This document shows, one piece after another, positions 45,803 to 55,194 of a stretch of 64,000 nucleotides of DNA. The stretch's first letter is position 1, and every line of letters begins with the position of its first letter. Source of the stretch: Alphaproteobacteria bacterium (GTDB lineage: Bacteria > Pseudomonadota > Alphaproteobacteria > Micropepsales > Micropepsaceae); NCBI GenBank assembly GCA_017983635.1, contig JAGOBA010000001.1, positions 434,001-498,000 of the forward strand, given 5' to 3'. The position numbers and the translations under genes are program-made. Under the pieces are notes generated by a model that was given only the letters and a program-made list of their open reading frames with translations, was not told the DNA's origin and searched no databases.

Positions 45803-46309
45803 TTACCGGCTTGCTGTGCGGTTATAGTCGGCTTGCTCTTGGGTCAGTTGGAAGCCGATGGTGACGGAGTAGTCTTCCGCCGTTTTGCCCTGCGCGATCG
45901 GGATGTCGATGCGGGTGACGCGTTCTTTGACTGAGAGCACGCGCTTTTCGCCTTCGAAGGCAAGTTTCAGGTCGAAGACTTCTTTGGCCACGATGTCCCC
46001 GTTCAGGATGATCGCGACGAAATAGGGAACGTTGCGGCCGGCCACTTTCGCGGTCGGGGCGATGGCGCCTTTGACCCAGAAGCTCAGTTGCGCTTTCGCG
46101 GTGCCGCCCGCGATCGTGCAGGCGAGTTCCGGTTCGCGGATCTCGGCTTTGAGGTCGATGCTGCCCGCATCCATTTGGGTGAGGCGCGTCGCCTCTTCCA
46201 AGACGTTGATCGCAGGGCACGCGACGGGGTCTACGCGGGCCTGGCTTTTTGCGAAGGCGATGCCTGCCGTCGCCGTTAGGATGAGTGCTGCCGCGACTGC
46301 TCGCTTCAT
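45803..46309 (-). CDS. Secreted hypothetical protein
   Basis: A 168-residue protein with signal peptide (MKRAVAAALILTATAGIAFA). The mature part has two Cys (VACPAINVLEEATRL, ELACTIAGGTAKAQLSFWVK) that may form a disulfide, and strand-rich IDIPIAQGKTAEDYSVTIGF. The ATG at 46309 has a GGAGGCG ribosome site; the longer open frame upstream runs into the CDGSH gene. Family not recognised. Confidence 0.75.
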   Translation of the reverse strand: MKRAVAAALILTATAGIAFAKSQARVDPVACPAINVLEEATRLTQMDAGSIDLKAEIREPELACTIAGGTAKAQLSFWVKGAIAPTAKVAGRNVPYFVAIILNGDIVAKEVFDLKLAFEGEKRVLSVKERVTRIDIPIAQGKTAEDYSVTIGFQLTQEQADYNRTASR

Positions 46310-46326
46310 GTTCGCCTCCGCCATTC

Positions 46327-46578
46327 TCAGGGCAATTTGTTGTGTGTGCCGTCGCACAGGGGATGGTTGGCCGTCTGCTTGCACGTGCAGAAGAAGACCT
46401 TTTTCGATTCCGTGGCTTTGTATTCGAGCGGCGTGAACGCCGAACCCTTGTGGCTGCCGTCACAGAAGGGTTGGTTCTTGGATTGCCCGCAGGCGCACCA
46501 CCAGTACGACTTGCCGGCTTCGACCTCGACCGGTATCGGCGCGCGCCCCGCCACGCTACCTTTTTCTGGGCCTTTCAT
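46327..46578 (-). CDS. CDGSH iron-sulfur domain protein (dual domain)
   Basis: An 83-residue protein with two CDGSH sites: CACGQSKNQPFCDGSHKG and CTCKQTANHPLCDGTHNK. Each has the CxC-x8-CDG(S/T)H spacing that ligates a 2Fe-2S cluster by three Cys and one His. Likely an electron-transfer or redox-sensing protein in the cytoplasm. ATG at 46578 (MKGPEKG). Confidence 0.93.
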   Translation of the reverse strand: MKGPEKGSVAGRAPIPVEVEAGKSYWWCACGQSKNQPFCDGSHKGSAFTPLEYKATESKKVFFCTCKQTANHPLCDGTHNKLP

Positions 46579-46616
46579 ACGCAACCCCCTATGTTCTTGG
46601 GCTCGAGCGTTAAGTG

Positions 46617-47570
46617 ATGGGCATCACGTTGTCAAAAAATAAGCTCACTATACTCCTGGCTGCACCGCGCGGGTTCTGCGCGGGGGTGGATAGGGCCATT
46701 CAGATCGTGGAGCGCGCATTGGCGAAATTCGGTGCGCCGGTCTACGTGCGGCATGAGATCGTGCACAACCGCTTTGTGGTTGAAGGGCTTGAGAAAAAGG
46801 GCGCTGTGTTCGTGAAGGAGCTCGATCAGGTGCCCGAGGGCGCGCCGGTCGTGTTCTCCGCGCACGGGGTGCCGAAGTCGGTCCCGGCGAACGCGCGCGA
46901 GCGGCGACTCAACGCGCTCGATGCAACTTGCCCGCTGGTGTCGAAGGTGCACGTGGAGGCCGAGCGGCACTTCGATTCGGGGCTGGAGATCGTGCTGATC
47001 GGGCATGCGGGGCATCCGGAAGTGATCGGCACGATGGGGCAACTGCCGGCGGGCGCGGTGAAGCTGGTCGAGACTGTCGAGGATGCGGAGGCGTTCGTCG
47101 CGAAGGATCCGTCGCGACTTGCCTACATCACGCAGACGACACTCTCCGTCGACGATACGGCGGCGATCGTGGGTGTGCTCAGGCGGCGGTTTCCGCTGAT
47201 CGCGACGCCGCATAAGGAAGACATCTGCTACGCGACGACGAACCGGCAGGAAGCGGTGAAGGCGATCGCGCCGCGCACGGATGTCGTGCTGGTGATCGGC
47301 GCGCCGAACTCGTCGAACTCGATGCGGCTGGTCGAAGTCGCGACGCGCGCCGGCGTGAAACGCGCCGCCCTGGTGCAGCGCGCGGGCGATATCGACTGGG
47401 CGATGATCGAGGGTGCGCGGGTGGTCGGGTTGACCGCCGGCGCATCGGCGCCCGCGGTCTTGATCGAAGAGGTAATCGACGCGTTCCGGGCGCGGTACGA
47501 TGTCACCGTCGAGGAGACGGAAACGGCCCGGGAGACAGTGACGTTCCGGCTGCCACGGGCGCTGGCTTAG
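46617..47570 (+). CDS. ispH: 4-hydroxy-3-methylbut-2-enyl diphosphate reductase
   Basis: A 317-residue enzyme catalysing the last step of the MEP isoprenoid pathway, giving IPP and DMAPP. The three cluster Cys are in [25 protein letters not shown] and [12 protein letters not shown]. Other conserved parts: [16 protein letters not shown] and [15 protein letters not shown]. Start ATG 46617; the GTG one codon earlier is possible. Confidence 0.96.
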   Translation: MGITLSKNKLTILLAAPRGFCAGVDRAIQIVERALAKFGAPVYVRHEIVHNRFVVEGLEKKGAVFVKELDQVPEGAPVVFSAHGVPKSVPANARERRLNALDATCPLVSKVHVEAERHFDSGLEIVLIGHAGHPEVIGTMGQLPAGAVKLVETVEDAEAFVAKDPSRLAYITQTTLSVDDTAAIVGVLRRRFPLIATPHKEDICYATTNRQEAVKAIAPRTDVVLVIGAPNSSNSMRLVEVATRAGVKRAALVQRAGDIDWAMIEGARVVGLTAGASAPAVLIEEVIDAFRARYDVTVEETETARETVTFRLPRALA

Positions 47571-47755
47571 TCCGCCAATTGAGTTGGTTACCGCTTTTCC
47601 CCTTGGCGGCGAATGCGGTCCCCGTCGAATGAGTTTGCTGCTGCCACGATAGGCAATCTGGCGCGATCGACAGCGTGCGACCAATTGGAGTTTCTTGGAA
47701 TATATATACGTTGCGGTTCGTTATCTCGGGTTCGCTGTAGACCTGGGGTCCAATA

Positions 47756-49096
47756 GTGCCACCGCTTCTTTCCCGTTATGCGGTTCTTCTGACCGCGTCA
47801 GCTCTCACCGCCCTTCTTCCGTCTGCCATCGCGGCATCGGCCGACCGTTATCTCGAAGCTGACACGGCCGCCGGACGTGGCGATGCCGCGGGGGCGGAGG
47901 CGGCCTATGATAAGCTTTTACAAAGAGACCCGAACGATGCGCGCGCGTTGAACGGACGCGCGACAGCGCGGGCGTGGGCGGGCAGGCATGCCGCCGCGCA
48001 GAGCGACTATTCGAGGGTGCTTGCGCGCGATCCGAAGAACCTCGAGGCGTTGACGGGCATCGGCTACTCGTATGGCTGGAACAAACAATACAGCGAGGCG
48101 GAGCGTTCTTTCAAAGCGGCGCTCGCGCTGGCGCCGGAGAATGCCGGCGCGGTAAAGGGGCTCGGCTATACTTATCTTTGGAGCGGACGAAACCGCGAAG
48201 CGCTGGCGCAGTTTCAAAGCGCGGCGGCGCGCTGGCCAAAGGATGCCGAAGTTCAGGTCGCCATCGCGCAGGCGCAGGCCAATCTCGGCGAACGCTCGGC
48301 AGCCCGTACGTCCTATGAAACTGCACTCAGCATCGATCCGACTCGCAACGATGCACGCGACGGCTTGCGCGCCATGCAAGACAAGCGCCCGCATTGGGGC
48401 GAGTTGCAGGTTTGGGCGGGAACCACATCGAACGGCGACACGGGCTTGCGCTCCGTCGAAGCAGCATTCATGCCGGCCGACGATTGGCGACTCTGGGTTC
48501 GCTACGATAACACGCTGAGCCTCGACAATCCGGCGTTGGCGCGCGCGGGCGTCGAAGCAGAGACTTATTTCGCCGGCGTCTTGCACCGGTTCGACGAGAA
48601 TTGGTACGGGCTTGTCGAAGTGGGCTTCCGCGATCTGCCGGACGGCGCCGATCAAGAGATCTTTCGCGTTGAAGGCACGCATGTCGGCGGCGATCATGTG
48701 AAGAAGCTTGGACTGCAGATCAGCCCGCACAGCGACGGCTACACGGACACGCTCGTCTATGCCTCTTATGGCTTTGAGGTGATGGAAGGCTGGCGGATCG
48801 AGCCCGCGGTCTACTATTCGGACAGCGGTGCCAGCAACGACAAAGAATGGCGTGGCGTTGTGCATGTCGAATACAAGGACAAGGACGGCTGGTCGGCCGC
48901 CGTCGGCGTCGGCGCCGGTACGATCGAGAGCACAATCCCAGGCAACGACGGCGGCGTATTGGTCGCGGACGCTCGCGTGAGCGTTCCGATCGCCGATGAC
49001 TATGAAGTTCACGTCGCCGTGCGCCACGAAGAAGCGCCGCAAAACGACTACACCACCGTCATGGTCGGCCTGACCATGCGCTTCGGCGGCGAATAG
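47756..49096 (+). CDS. TPR protein with outer-membrane beta-barrel (polysaccharide export type)
   Basis: A 446-residue exported protein. Signal peptide (LLTASALTALLPSAIAASA), then about five TPR repeats (residues 35-200; for example AYDKLLQRDPNDARALNGRA and SFKAALALAPENAGAVKG), then a beta-strand-rich domain from about 205 to the end (VEAAFMPADDWRLWVRYDN, YTTVMVGLTMRFGGE) resembling YaiO-like barrels. The TPR-barrel order recalls PgaA/BcsC exporters in smaller form. The GT2 synthase gene follows by a few bases. GTG start at 47756. Confidence 0.8.
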   Translation: MPPLLSRYAVLLTASALTALLPSAIAASADRYLEADTAAGRGDAAGAEAAYDKLLQRDPNDARALNGRATARAWAGRHAAAQSDYSRVLARDPKNLEALTGIGYSYGWNKQYSEAERSFKAALALAPENAGAVKGLGYTYLWSGRNREALAQFQSAAARWPKDAEVQVAIAQAQANLGERSAARTSYETALSIDPTRNDARDGLRAMQDKRPHWGELQVWAGTTSNGDTGLRSVEAAFMPADDWRLWVRYDNTLSLDNPALARAGVEAETYFAGVLHRFDENWYGLVEVGFRDLPDGADQEIFRVEGTHVGGDHVKKLGLQISPHSDGYTDTLVYASYGFEVMEGWRIEPAVYYSDSGASNDKEWRGVVHVEYKDKDGWSAAVGVGAGTIESTIPGNDGGVLVADARVSVPIADDYEVHVAVRHEEAPQNDYTTVMVGLTMRFGGE

Positions 49097-49110
49097 CTCA
49101 GGAGATGACA

Positions 49111-50922
49111 ATGCTCGACAGCTTGGAGAGTTACGCGCCAGCGCGCAGCGATGCGGCACACGTCATTCCCGTGCGGCTGCCGGGCGCGGCGGTCGAGCAG
49201 CGGCGGAAGCCTCATCTGCAACTGGCGGTGTTCGGGACCTGGACGCTTCTGATGGTGCTGCTTGGGCCGCGACTGTTGACGACATTGGGTGCTGCTCAAG
49301 GAGCCGCGTCCTACATAGCGCTTTGGTATTTCATCGTATTTACTTCCATCGCCTGGCTCTACGGCATCTACAACATTGCGGTCGTTGGCTTTGCAACTCA
49401 GTACCGGCGCAAGTGGGCACCCACCGCCGCGCCGGCACCGATGACGTCGGGGCCGCCGGTCGCGATGCTGTACACGACCTGCAACGATTTCGTCGAAGCG
49501 AGTGCGGAATCGTGCGTTGCGCTCGATTATCGCAACTACACGCTCTATGTGCTCGACGACAGTTCGGATCCGCTCTATCGGGCGCGCGTCGATGCGTTCG
49601 CCGCGCGTCATCCGGGCCGCGTTCAGGTCGTGCGCCGCGCGAACCGGCAGGGGTTCAAGGCCGGCAACTTGAACAACGCGCTGCAGCGCGTCGCGCACGA
49701 ACCGTTCTTTGCGGTGGTCGATGCAGACGAAATCTTGCCGCGCAATTTCCTCTCGCTACTCGTGCCGCGGATGCTGGCAGACCCGAACTGCGGGTTCATT
49801 CAGGCCAATCATCGCTGTGCCGCCGATGAGCACAATGCGTTGAAGTACGACATGCGGGTCGGCATCGACGTGCACTGGCGCTGGTATCAGCCGCTGCGTA
49901 ACCGGTACGGCTTCGTGATGTTCTTGGGACATGGTGCATTGCTTCGCCGTTCTTGCTGGGAAGAGATCGACGGGTTTCCGGAGATCGTGTCGGAGGATCT
50001 AGGCTATGCGATCGCGGTGCGCGAGCATGGCTATTTCGGTCAGTTCGCGGAAGACGTCGTTTGCCTGGAAGAGTTCCCGGACTCCGTGCGCGCGTTTCGC
50101 ATCCGCCATGTGAAGTGGACGCGCGGAACCTGCGAGTTCCTGCGGCATTGGACCTGGCGCATACTGTCAGCGCGCGGCGTGAGCTTGACCGAGAAGCTCG
50201 ACATCTTGTTTCCGACGATGAACTTGCCGCTGACGTTCTTTTTCTTCCTCTTCATGATCAATGCGAGCATTGTACTGCCCGCGCTCCTCGGCGAGACGCG
50301 GATCATGACGGTCGAGCTTGGGATTGCGAATATTTTGTTGCCGGTGATGTTGATTCCGGAGGCAATGAATCAGCTCTTCACGTGGGATTTCTACCTAGTC
50401 ACCGTGCTGTGCCTCGTTGGACCAGTGCTATGCTTCATCGCGGATATGTGGCGCACGCCGATTGCGCTGGTGCGCTTTCTGGCACACTCGACGGCGCTCT
50501 ACGCTTCGCTTAGCCCGCTGTCGGCGATCTCCGTGATCGGTTACGCGGTCACGGGCAAGGCGCGGTTCCTGGTGACGGGCGACAAGACACGCGGGCAGGT
50601 TGCGGCTCCTGCGAGTGGGTCGGCGCGGGTTATGCGATTCTTAGACGAGACCCATCCCGACTCGATTGGCGTGCGCGGCTTTGAGATCGCTTCCGCAGCG
50701 ATCTTCTTCGTCGCCGCCGCTTTAAGCCTGCAGATCGCACTTGCAGGCCTTGCGATCGGGTTCTTCATGCTGCCGCTGATGCACGCTAAGGGTTGGAACT
50801 ATGGCAGGCTGCGAACGATTGCCTGGTTGCCCTTCCTCATGGTCGCCGCGGGCATCCCGATGGGAGGCCTCGGGTTGCTTGGGGTTCAGCCGATGATGTT
50901 TGGGTTCGGCTTCCACTTCTGA
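49111..50922 (+). CDS. Membrane glycosyltransferase family 2 (cellulose-synthase-like)
   Basis: A 603-residue polymerising glycosyltransferase. Two N-terminal helices, then the GT-A domain: YVLDDSSDPLYRARVDAF, VVDADEILPRNFLSLLVP (DxD), EIVSEDLGYAIAVREHGYF (catalytic Asp), and HVKWTRGTCEFLRHWTW in the place of QxxRW. About six helices follow. SD AGGAG fits ATG 49111 best; ATG 49105 is the alternative. With the TPR-barrel gene it makes a two-gene synthase-exporter for an unknown polysaccharide. No PilZ domain is seen. Confidence 0.88.
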   Translation: MLDSLESYAPARSDAAHVIPVRLPGAAVEQRRKPHLQLAVFGTWTLLMVLLGPRLLTTLGAAQGAASYIALWYFIVFTSIAWLYGIYNIAVVGFATQYRRKWAPTAAPAPMTSGPPVAMLYTTCNDFVEASAESCVALDYRNYTLYVLDDSSDPLYRARVDAFAARHPGRVQVVRRANRQGFKAGNLNNALQRVAHEPFFAVVDADEILPRNFLSLLVPRMLADPNCGFIQANHRCAADEHNALKYDMRVGIDVHWRWYQPLRNRYGFVMFLGHGALLRRSCWEEIDGFPEIVSEDLGYAIAVREHGYFGQFAEDVVCLEEFPDSVRAFRIRHVKWTRGTCEFLRHWTWRILSARGVSLTEKLDILFPTMNLPLTFFFFLFMINASIVLPALLGETRIMTVELGIANILLPVMLIPEAMNQLFTWDFYLVTVLCLVGPVLCFIADMWRTPIALVRFLAHSTALYASLSPLSAISVIGYAVTGKARFLVTGDKTRGQVAAPASGSARVMRFLDETHPDSIGVRGFEIASAAIFFVAAALSLQIALAGLAIGFFMLPLMHAKGWNYGRLRTIAWLPFLMVAAGIPMGGLGLLGVQPMMFGFGFHF

Positions 50923-50976
50923 GGCGGTGGTTGCAATCGGCAAACGGCGAGCGTTGCTTTGCGCCGAATCCCCTCC

Positions 50977-51092
50977 TATTACCTCGCCATGGCCGTTTAC
51001 GCCGATGTAAGTGATGCAGAGCTTGCCGCGCTCTTGGGCGCGTTTGAGCTTGGGGGCGTGCTTGCGTTCCAGGGGATTGCGGAGGGTGCCCC
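50977..51092 (+). pseudogene. 5' fragment of thrB
   Basis: From ATTACCTCGC through ATG at 50989 the sequence reads MAVYADVSDAELAALLGAFE then LGGVLAFQGIAEG, nearly the same as the start of the intact thrB at 52548. Similarity ends at 51092, and the frame stops at 51120. Only about 35 codons remain. Confidence 0.88.
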
Positions 51093-51112
51093 GGGCGCTC
51101 GCGTGACTTGCC

Positions 51113-51637
51113 TTGTCTAGGCGGGACAAAAAGAGTGCCCCGGCACTCGGCATCGACATTGGCGGCGTGCTCATTCGACCGGCGCGCGACAGCGGGGATA
51201 CGTCGTTTTTCTCGTCGGGCTATCTTGAGACTCCGATCGTGGACGGTGCGTTCGAGGCCGTCGCGCGGTTGAACAAGCTCGTGTTTCCCGACCGGGTCTT
51301 TCTGGTCTCGAAGGCGAAATCAGGCACAGCGCAGAAGACGGTGAAGTGGCTTGCGCACCGTCGCTTCCACGAGACGACCGGCGTGCCGCTCGAACGCGTT
51401 CACTTCTGCGAACGGCGCGAGGACAAGGCGATCATCGCCAAGCGACTCCGCCTCACCGCGTTCATTGACGATCGCTTGGATGTGTTAGGACACCTTGCGG
51501 GCGTCAAGACACGCATCCTGTTCGCTGCATCGGCAACCCTTGCTCCCGCCCAAACGCCGCCGGACGGCGTTCAGTTCGCGATCGGATGGGCGGCGACGCT
51601 CGACTTGTTCTCCGCGGGCCGGGTTTGTGCTCTATGA
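51113..51637 (+). CDS. HAD-like hydrolase
   Basis: A 174-residue protein with DIGGVLIRPAR in the place of HAD motif I (Asp nucleophile), VSKAKSGTAQKTVKWLAHR, and AFIDDRLDVLGHL in the place of motif IV. Possibly a small phosphatase or nucleotidase. The start appears to be TTG at 51113, directly in the tail of the thrB fragment; the native start may have been lost. Its 3' end overlaps the convergent methyltransferase by 6 bases. Confidence 0.65.
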   Translation: MSRRDKKSAPALGIDIGGVLIRPARDSGDTSFFSSGYLETPIVDGAFEAVARLNKLVFPDRVFLVSKAKSGTAQKTVKWLAHRRFHETTGVPLERVHFCERREDKAIIAKRLRLTAFIDDRLDVLGHLAGVKTRILFAASATLAPAQTPPDGVQFAIGWAATLDLFSAGRVCAL

Positions 51638-52441
51638 CACAGGCCCGATGGCACGGGTGGGCTCGCCGATCAGATACGTCAGCGTCAACTTCACGCGCGG
51701 CAAGACGACTTCGCGTTCGCCGGCTTCCCATTTGTAGTCGGGTGCCACTTCGCGGCCCATGGCGAGGAGTTCGTCGGGTGTGTAGGCGCGCAGGCATGAA
51801 ACGAATCCGTCCCAACTCAAGATCAGCGGTGCTATCGGGATCGGGTAGGTCCAGAGGAAGCGGGCCGGCGTCATGCGGCCCATGAACGGCGTGCGCAAGA
51901 GGCCGAGCAGGAAGCCGCCGATCGCGGTCGCCGCGGCCGACTTGCGGTTGAATGGTTCGATCACTGCGATCGTCCGGCCCTTCGCCGCGGCGTCGGCCAG
52001 CACGCGCTTCGCGCCGTCGGGCTTGAAGTGGTGGAGCGCCGTGAACACCGTTTGGAAGCGACCGAGAGCGGGCGGCACGTCGAAGGCGCTGACCGGGCTG
52101 AGGTCGCCGGTGACGGTGCCGCCGGTGTCGCGTTCTATAGCTTTGAACGCCGCTTCGTTCGGGAATAGGTCGGTCAGCCGTGCAGTGACTTTCGTGCCCA
52201 GACGCGCGCTCAGGCTCGGTATCACTGGAATCAGCGGTCCGCCGCCGCCAGAGCAAACGTCGACGATGCTGGTCTCGCCGCTGCGTTTCAGCGGTGGGGC
52301 GAGAATGTCCACGACCGCTTCTCGCAACGGCTCGGTCGCGGGGACGGAGAACGTGAACTGCAGATGATGCGTAATGAAGTCGCGCAGCGTGCGCGGCAAC
52401 CAGGGCTGGTCTTCCCACTCGAACAGATGAAGTCGGGGCAT
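51632..52441 (-). CDS. Class I SAM-dependent methyltransferase
   Basis: A 269-residue protein. The SAM-binding motif I is TSIVDVCSGGGGPLIPVIPS, followed by a Rossmann-like order with LTDLFPNEAAFKAIERD and VFTALHHFKPDGAKRVLADA. The C-terminal half is hydrophobic (AIGGFLLGLLRTPFMGRM, FLWTYPIPIAPLILSWDG), which suggests membrane contact and a lipid-like substrate. Substrate not identified. Confidence 0.8.
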   Translation of the reverse strand: MPRLHLFEWEDQPWLPRTLRDFITHHLQFTFSVPATEPLREAVVDILAPPLKRSGETSIVDVCSGGGGPLIPVIPSLSARLGTKVTARLTDLFPNEAAFKAIERDTGGTVTGDLSPVSAFDVPPALGRFQTVFTALHHFKPDGAKRVLADAAAKGRTIAVIEPFNRKSAAATAIGGFLLGLLRTPFMGRMTPARFLWTYPIPIAPLILSWDGFVSCLRAYTPDELLAMGREVAPDYKWEAGEREVVLPRVKLTLTYLIGEPTRAIGPVS

Positions 52442-52547
52442 AAGTGGGCTTCAGCTTGATGTTCGTTAAATACCACTTCCCCTCAACCCGCACAAACCGG
52501 CTACGCGGACTTGTTGCGAATTGAGTAATCGCGTTATTACCTCGCGC

Positions 52548-53513
52548 ATGGCCGTTTACACAGATGTCAGCGATACGGAACTTGCCGCGTTTTTGGGCGC
52601 GTTTGAGCTTGGGGGCGTGCTTGCGTTTAAGGGGATTGCGGAGGGGGTGGAGAATTCCAACTTCTTTCTCAAGACCGAGCGCGGGTCTTACATTCTGACA
52701 CTCTATGAGAAGCGGGTGCGGGAGGAGGATTTGCCGTTCTTCCTCGGGCTGCTCGAGCACCTGTCGGCGAAGGGGATACAGTGTCCCCTGCCCGTCCGCG
52801 CGCGCGACGGGCGGACGTGGCGAACGCTTGCCGGACGGCCGGCTGCGGTGATGACGTTCTTGTCGGGCCTGTCGCCGAAGCGGCCGGATGCGCAGCAGTG
52901 TGCAGAGGTTGGCGCCGCTCTCGCGCGGCTGCACATGGCGGGTGCGGACTATGGGCTTACGCGCGCGAATGCGCTGTCGCTTGAGGGGTGGAAGCCCCTG
53001 GTGAAAAGCTGCGAGCGACAAGCGAACGGCGTGCGCATGGGGCTTGCGGCGCTGATCGATTCGGAGTTGCGTTGGTTGGAGCAGCACTGGCCGGCGGGGT
53101 TGCCGCAAGGGTTGATCCACGCGGACCTCTTTCCCGACAACGTGTTCTTCATCGAGGGGCGGCTCTCGGGGTTGATCGATTTTTATTTCGCCTGCAACGA
53201 CGCCTATGCGTACGATTTGGCGGTATGCTTGAACGCGTGGTGTTTCGAGCCGGACGGTACGTTCAACATCACCAAGGGGCGCGCGTTGCTGTCGACCTAT
53301 CGAACCGTGCGGCCGCTCGCCCCCGTGGAGGTCGCGGCGCTGCCGGTGCTGGCGCGCGGGGCGGCGTTCCGGTTTCTGCTGACGCGGCTTTACGATTGGA
53401 TCAATCGCGATGCGGGGGCGCTGGTCCGGCCGAAGGATCCGGTCGAGTATTTGACCAAGTTGCGCTTTCATCAGACCGCTTTGGGCGCCGCTTCTTACGG
53501 GTGGCCGGAATGA
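52548..53513 (+). CDS. thrB: Homoserine kinase (APH-fold type)
   Basis: A 321-residue kinase phosphorylating homoserine in threonine synthesis. It uses the aminoglycoside-phosphotransferase fold found in alphaproteobacteria: [33 protein letters not shown], catalytic loop [14 protein letters not shown], then [20 protein letters not shown]. Start ATG 52548. It overlaps rnhA by the ATGA arrangement, a conserved alphaproteobacterial pair. Confidence 0.94.
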   Translation: MAVYTDVSDTELAAFLGAFELGGVLAFKGIAEGVENSNFFLKTERGSYILTLYEKRVREEDLPFFLGLLEHLSAKGIQCPLPVRARDGRTWRTLAGRPAAVMTFLSGLSPKRPDAQQCAEVGAALARLHMAGADYGLTRANALSLEGWKPLVKSCERQANGVRMGLAALIDSELRWLEQHWPAGLPQGLIHADLFPDNVFFIEGRLSGLIDFYFACNDAYAYDLAVCLNAWCFEPDGTFNITKGRALLSTYRTVRPLAPVEVAALPVLARGAAFRFLLTRLYDWINRDAGALVRPKDPVEYLTKLRFHQTALGAASYGWPE

Positions 53514-53941
53514 GTCACGTCGAGATCTATACGGACGGCGCTTGTTCGGGAAATCCGGGGCCGGGCGGCTGGGGCGCGATCTTGCTGTTCAATGGCACGC
53601 GCAAGGAGCTTTCGGGCGGCGAGCGCGAGACCACGAACAATCGCATGGAATTGATGGCGGCGATCGCCGCGCTTGAGGCGCTCAAGCGGCATTGCGAGGT
53701 TCATCTGCACACGGACAGTATGTACATGAAAGACGGGATCACGAAGTGGATCCACGGCTGGAAGAAGAACGGCTGGAAGACCGCCGACAAGAAGCCGGTG
53801 AAAAACGTCGATCTGTGGCAGCGGTTGGAAGAAGCGGCGACGAAGCACAAAGTCAGCTGGCGCTGGGTGCGCGGACACAACGACCATGAGTTGAACGAAG
53901 CCGCCGATGCGCTTGCGCGGGCGGCGGTGCCGGGGAAGTAG
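53510..53941 (+). CDS. rnhA: Ribonuclease HI
   Basis: A 143-residue RNase H that cuts RNA in RNA-DNA hybrids. Acidic active-site residues are in [50 protein letters not shown] and [17 protein letters not shown] at 53510 overlaps the thrB stop. A degenerate copy of its 3' half lies at 55048. Confidence 0.97.
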   Translation: MSHVEIYTDGACSGNPGPGGWGAILLFNGTRKELSGGERETTNNRMELMAAIAALEALKRHCEVHLHTDSMYMKDGITKWIHGWKKNGWKTADKKPVKNVDLWQRLEEAATKHKVSWRWVRGHNDHELNEAADALARAAVPGK

Positions 53942-54076
53942 GGTGGTGCGCGGCGCGGTCGATCCCAGTTTGCGAAGCCGACGCCTCCCAGCCGTCGAAT
54001 CGCGGCGGGGTCACAAACGTGAAGTTACGCTTCCAAAAATGCCTATTCTCCGCGGAATTTTGGCCCTTGCGATTAT

Positions 54077-54118
54077 CACTAAAATAGACTAAGTTTATTT
54101 GGTTTAGTTTATCTAGGA
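54077..54118. promoter_or_regulatory. AT-rich promoter/operator of the second VapBC pair
   Basis: AT-rich stretch in a GC-rich region just before the antitoxin start. ACTAA at 54088-54092 and TTAGT at 54104-54108 form an inverted repeat around GTTTATTTGGT. Likely the autorepressed promoter of the toxin-antitoxin operon. Confidence 0.45.
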
Positions 54119-54124
54119 TCTGCC

Positions 54125-54370
54125 GTGCGCACTATCAACATTCATGAGGCGAAGACACAGTTGTCGAGCCTTGTTGAGAAGGCTGCGAAAGGCGAGGCCT
54201 TCATCATCGCCAAAGCAGGAAAACCGCTTGTCAAAGTCGTTGCACTCGACACACCGGATGTGTCGGCGCGGCGACCGCTCGGCTTCATGCAGGGCGAGAT
54301 CTCCGTGCCCGACGATTTCGATCGCATGGGGCAAGAAGAGATCGAGCGGATGTTTGGGACCCGGGCGTGA
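54125..54370 (+). CDS. Phd/YefM-family antitoxin
   Basis: An 81-residue antitoxin. MRTINIHEAKTQLSSLVEKA and GEAFIIAKAGKPLVKVVALD are the family hallmark. The C-terminal MQGEISVPDDFDRMGQEEIE is the usual toxin-binding tail. Start GTG 54125. It overlaps the toxin gene by 4 bases. Confidence 0.92.
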   Translation: MRTINIHEAKTQLSSLVEKAAKGEAFIIAKAGKPLVKVVALDTPDVSARRPLGFMQGEISVPDDFDRMGQEEIERMFGTRA

Positions 54371-54753
54371 CCGTTCTTGTCGATACGCACTTGCTGCTTT
54401 GGGCGGCGGGTGAACCCGAAAAACTCTCGCCGACGGCACGCGCGTTGCTACAAGCGCCTGATCAAGAACTTTTGTTCAGTGCGGCCAGCCTTTGGGAGGT
54501 TGCGATCAAGCACGGCTTGGGCCGTGAAGATTTTCGGGTTGAACCGCGCAAGTTGCGCCGCGGATTGATCGAGAACGGCTGGCGCGAACTCGCGATGACG
54601 AGCGAACACGCCATCGCGGCAGCCGAACTTCCGCCGCTTCACAAGGACCCGTTCGACCGCATGATGTTGGCGCAGGCGCACGTGGAAGGCGTCACGCTTT
54701 TAACCTCCGACGATGTCGTCGCCAAATATCCCGGTCAGGTGCGCAAGGTATGA
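54367..54753 (+). CDS. vapC: VapC-type PIN-domain toxin
   Basis: A 128-residue PIN-domain nuclease. First acidic site VLVDTHLLLWAAGEPEKLS, second SAASLWEVAIKHGLG, and the C-terminal HKDPFDRMMLAQAHVEGVTL then LTSDDVVAKY. Start GTG at 54367 within the antitoxin end. It is of the DTHxxLW subgroup, different from the VapC at 6027. Confidence 0.93.
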   Translation: MTVLVDTHLLLWAAGEPEKLSPTARALLQAPDQELLFSAASLWEVAIKHGLGREDFRVEPRKLRRGLIENGWRELAMTSEHAIAAAELPPLHKDPFDRMMLAQAHVEGVTLLTSDDVVAKYPGQVRKV

Positions 54754-54853
54754 AGTAGGCTGCCGCCGCCGGCGTGAACTTCTTCGCATTTTCGGCGCCA
54801 AAGCTGCGTTCAATTTCGATGCTCTTCGTCGCGGGCTCGGGGTCGTGGGCCTG

Positions 54854-55012
54854 CTTCACAACGCGCACGCCATCGCGGCTGCTGAACTCCCAACCCTTCA
54901 CAAAGACCCATTCGATCGCATGATCGTGGCGCAAGCCCAGGTGGAAGGTGCCACACTTTTGACTTCCGACGATGTCGTCGCCAGGTATCAGGGTCCGGTG
55001 CGCAAGGTTTAG
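54854..55012 (+). pseudogene. 3' fragment of a second PIN toxin gene
   Basis: Reads HAIAAAELPTLHKDPFDRMI then VAQAQVEGATLLTSDDVVAR, almost the same as the end of the intact toxin just before. No N-terminal part and no start. A tandem duplication that has decayed. Confidence 0.85.
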
Positions 55013-55047
55013 CGTTCAAGCGGTCGCAGCGAGCACTGTCCGCGAGA

Positions 55048-55187
55048 CAGTATGTACATCAAAGGCGGCATCACGAAGCGGATCCCGGGTTGGATGAAGC
55101 GGCGGTGAAGCACAAGGTCAGCTGGCGGGTGTGTGCGCGGACATAACGACTGGCGCGGAGCCCGAGCGGCGGTGCCGGGGACGTAGT
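55048..55187 (+). pseudogene. Degenerate rnhA fragment
   Basis: GACAGTATGTACATCAAAGG matches the rnhA site around 53715. Further on, AAGCACAAGGTCAGCTGGCG and GCGGCGGTGCCGGGGA match the rnhA end, with deletions and frameshifts between. It is a decayed second copy of the 3' half of rnhA. Confidence 0.8.
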
Positions 55188-55194
55188 CGAACGC

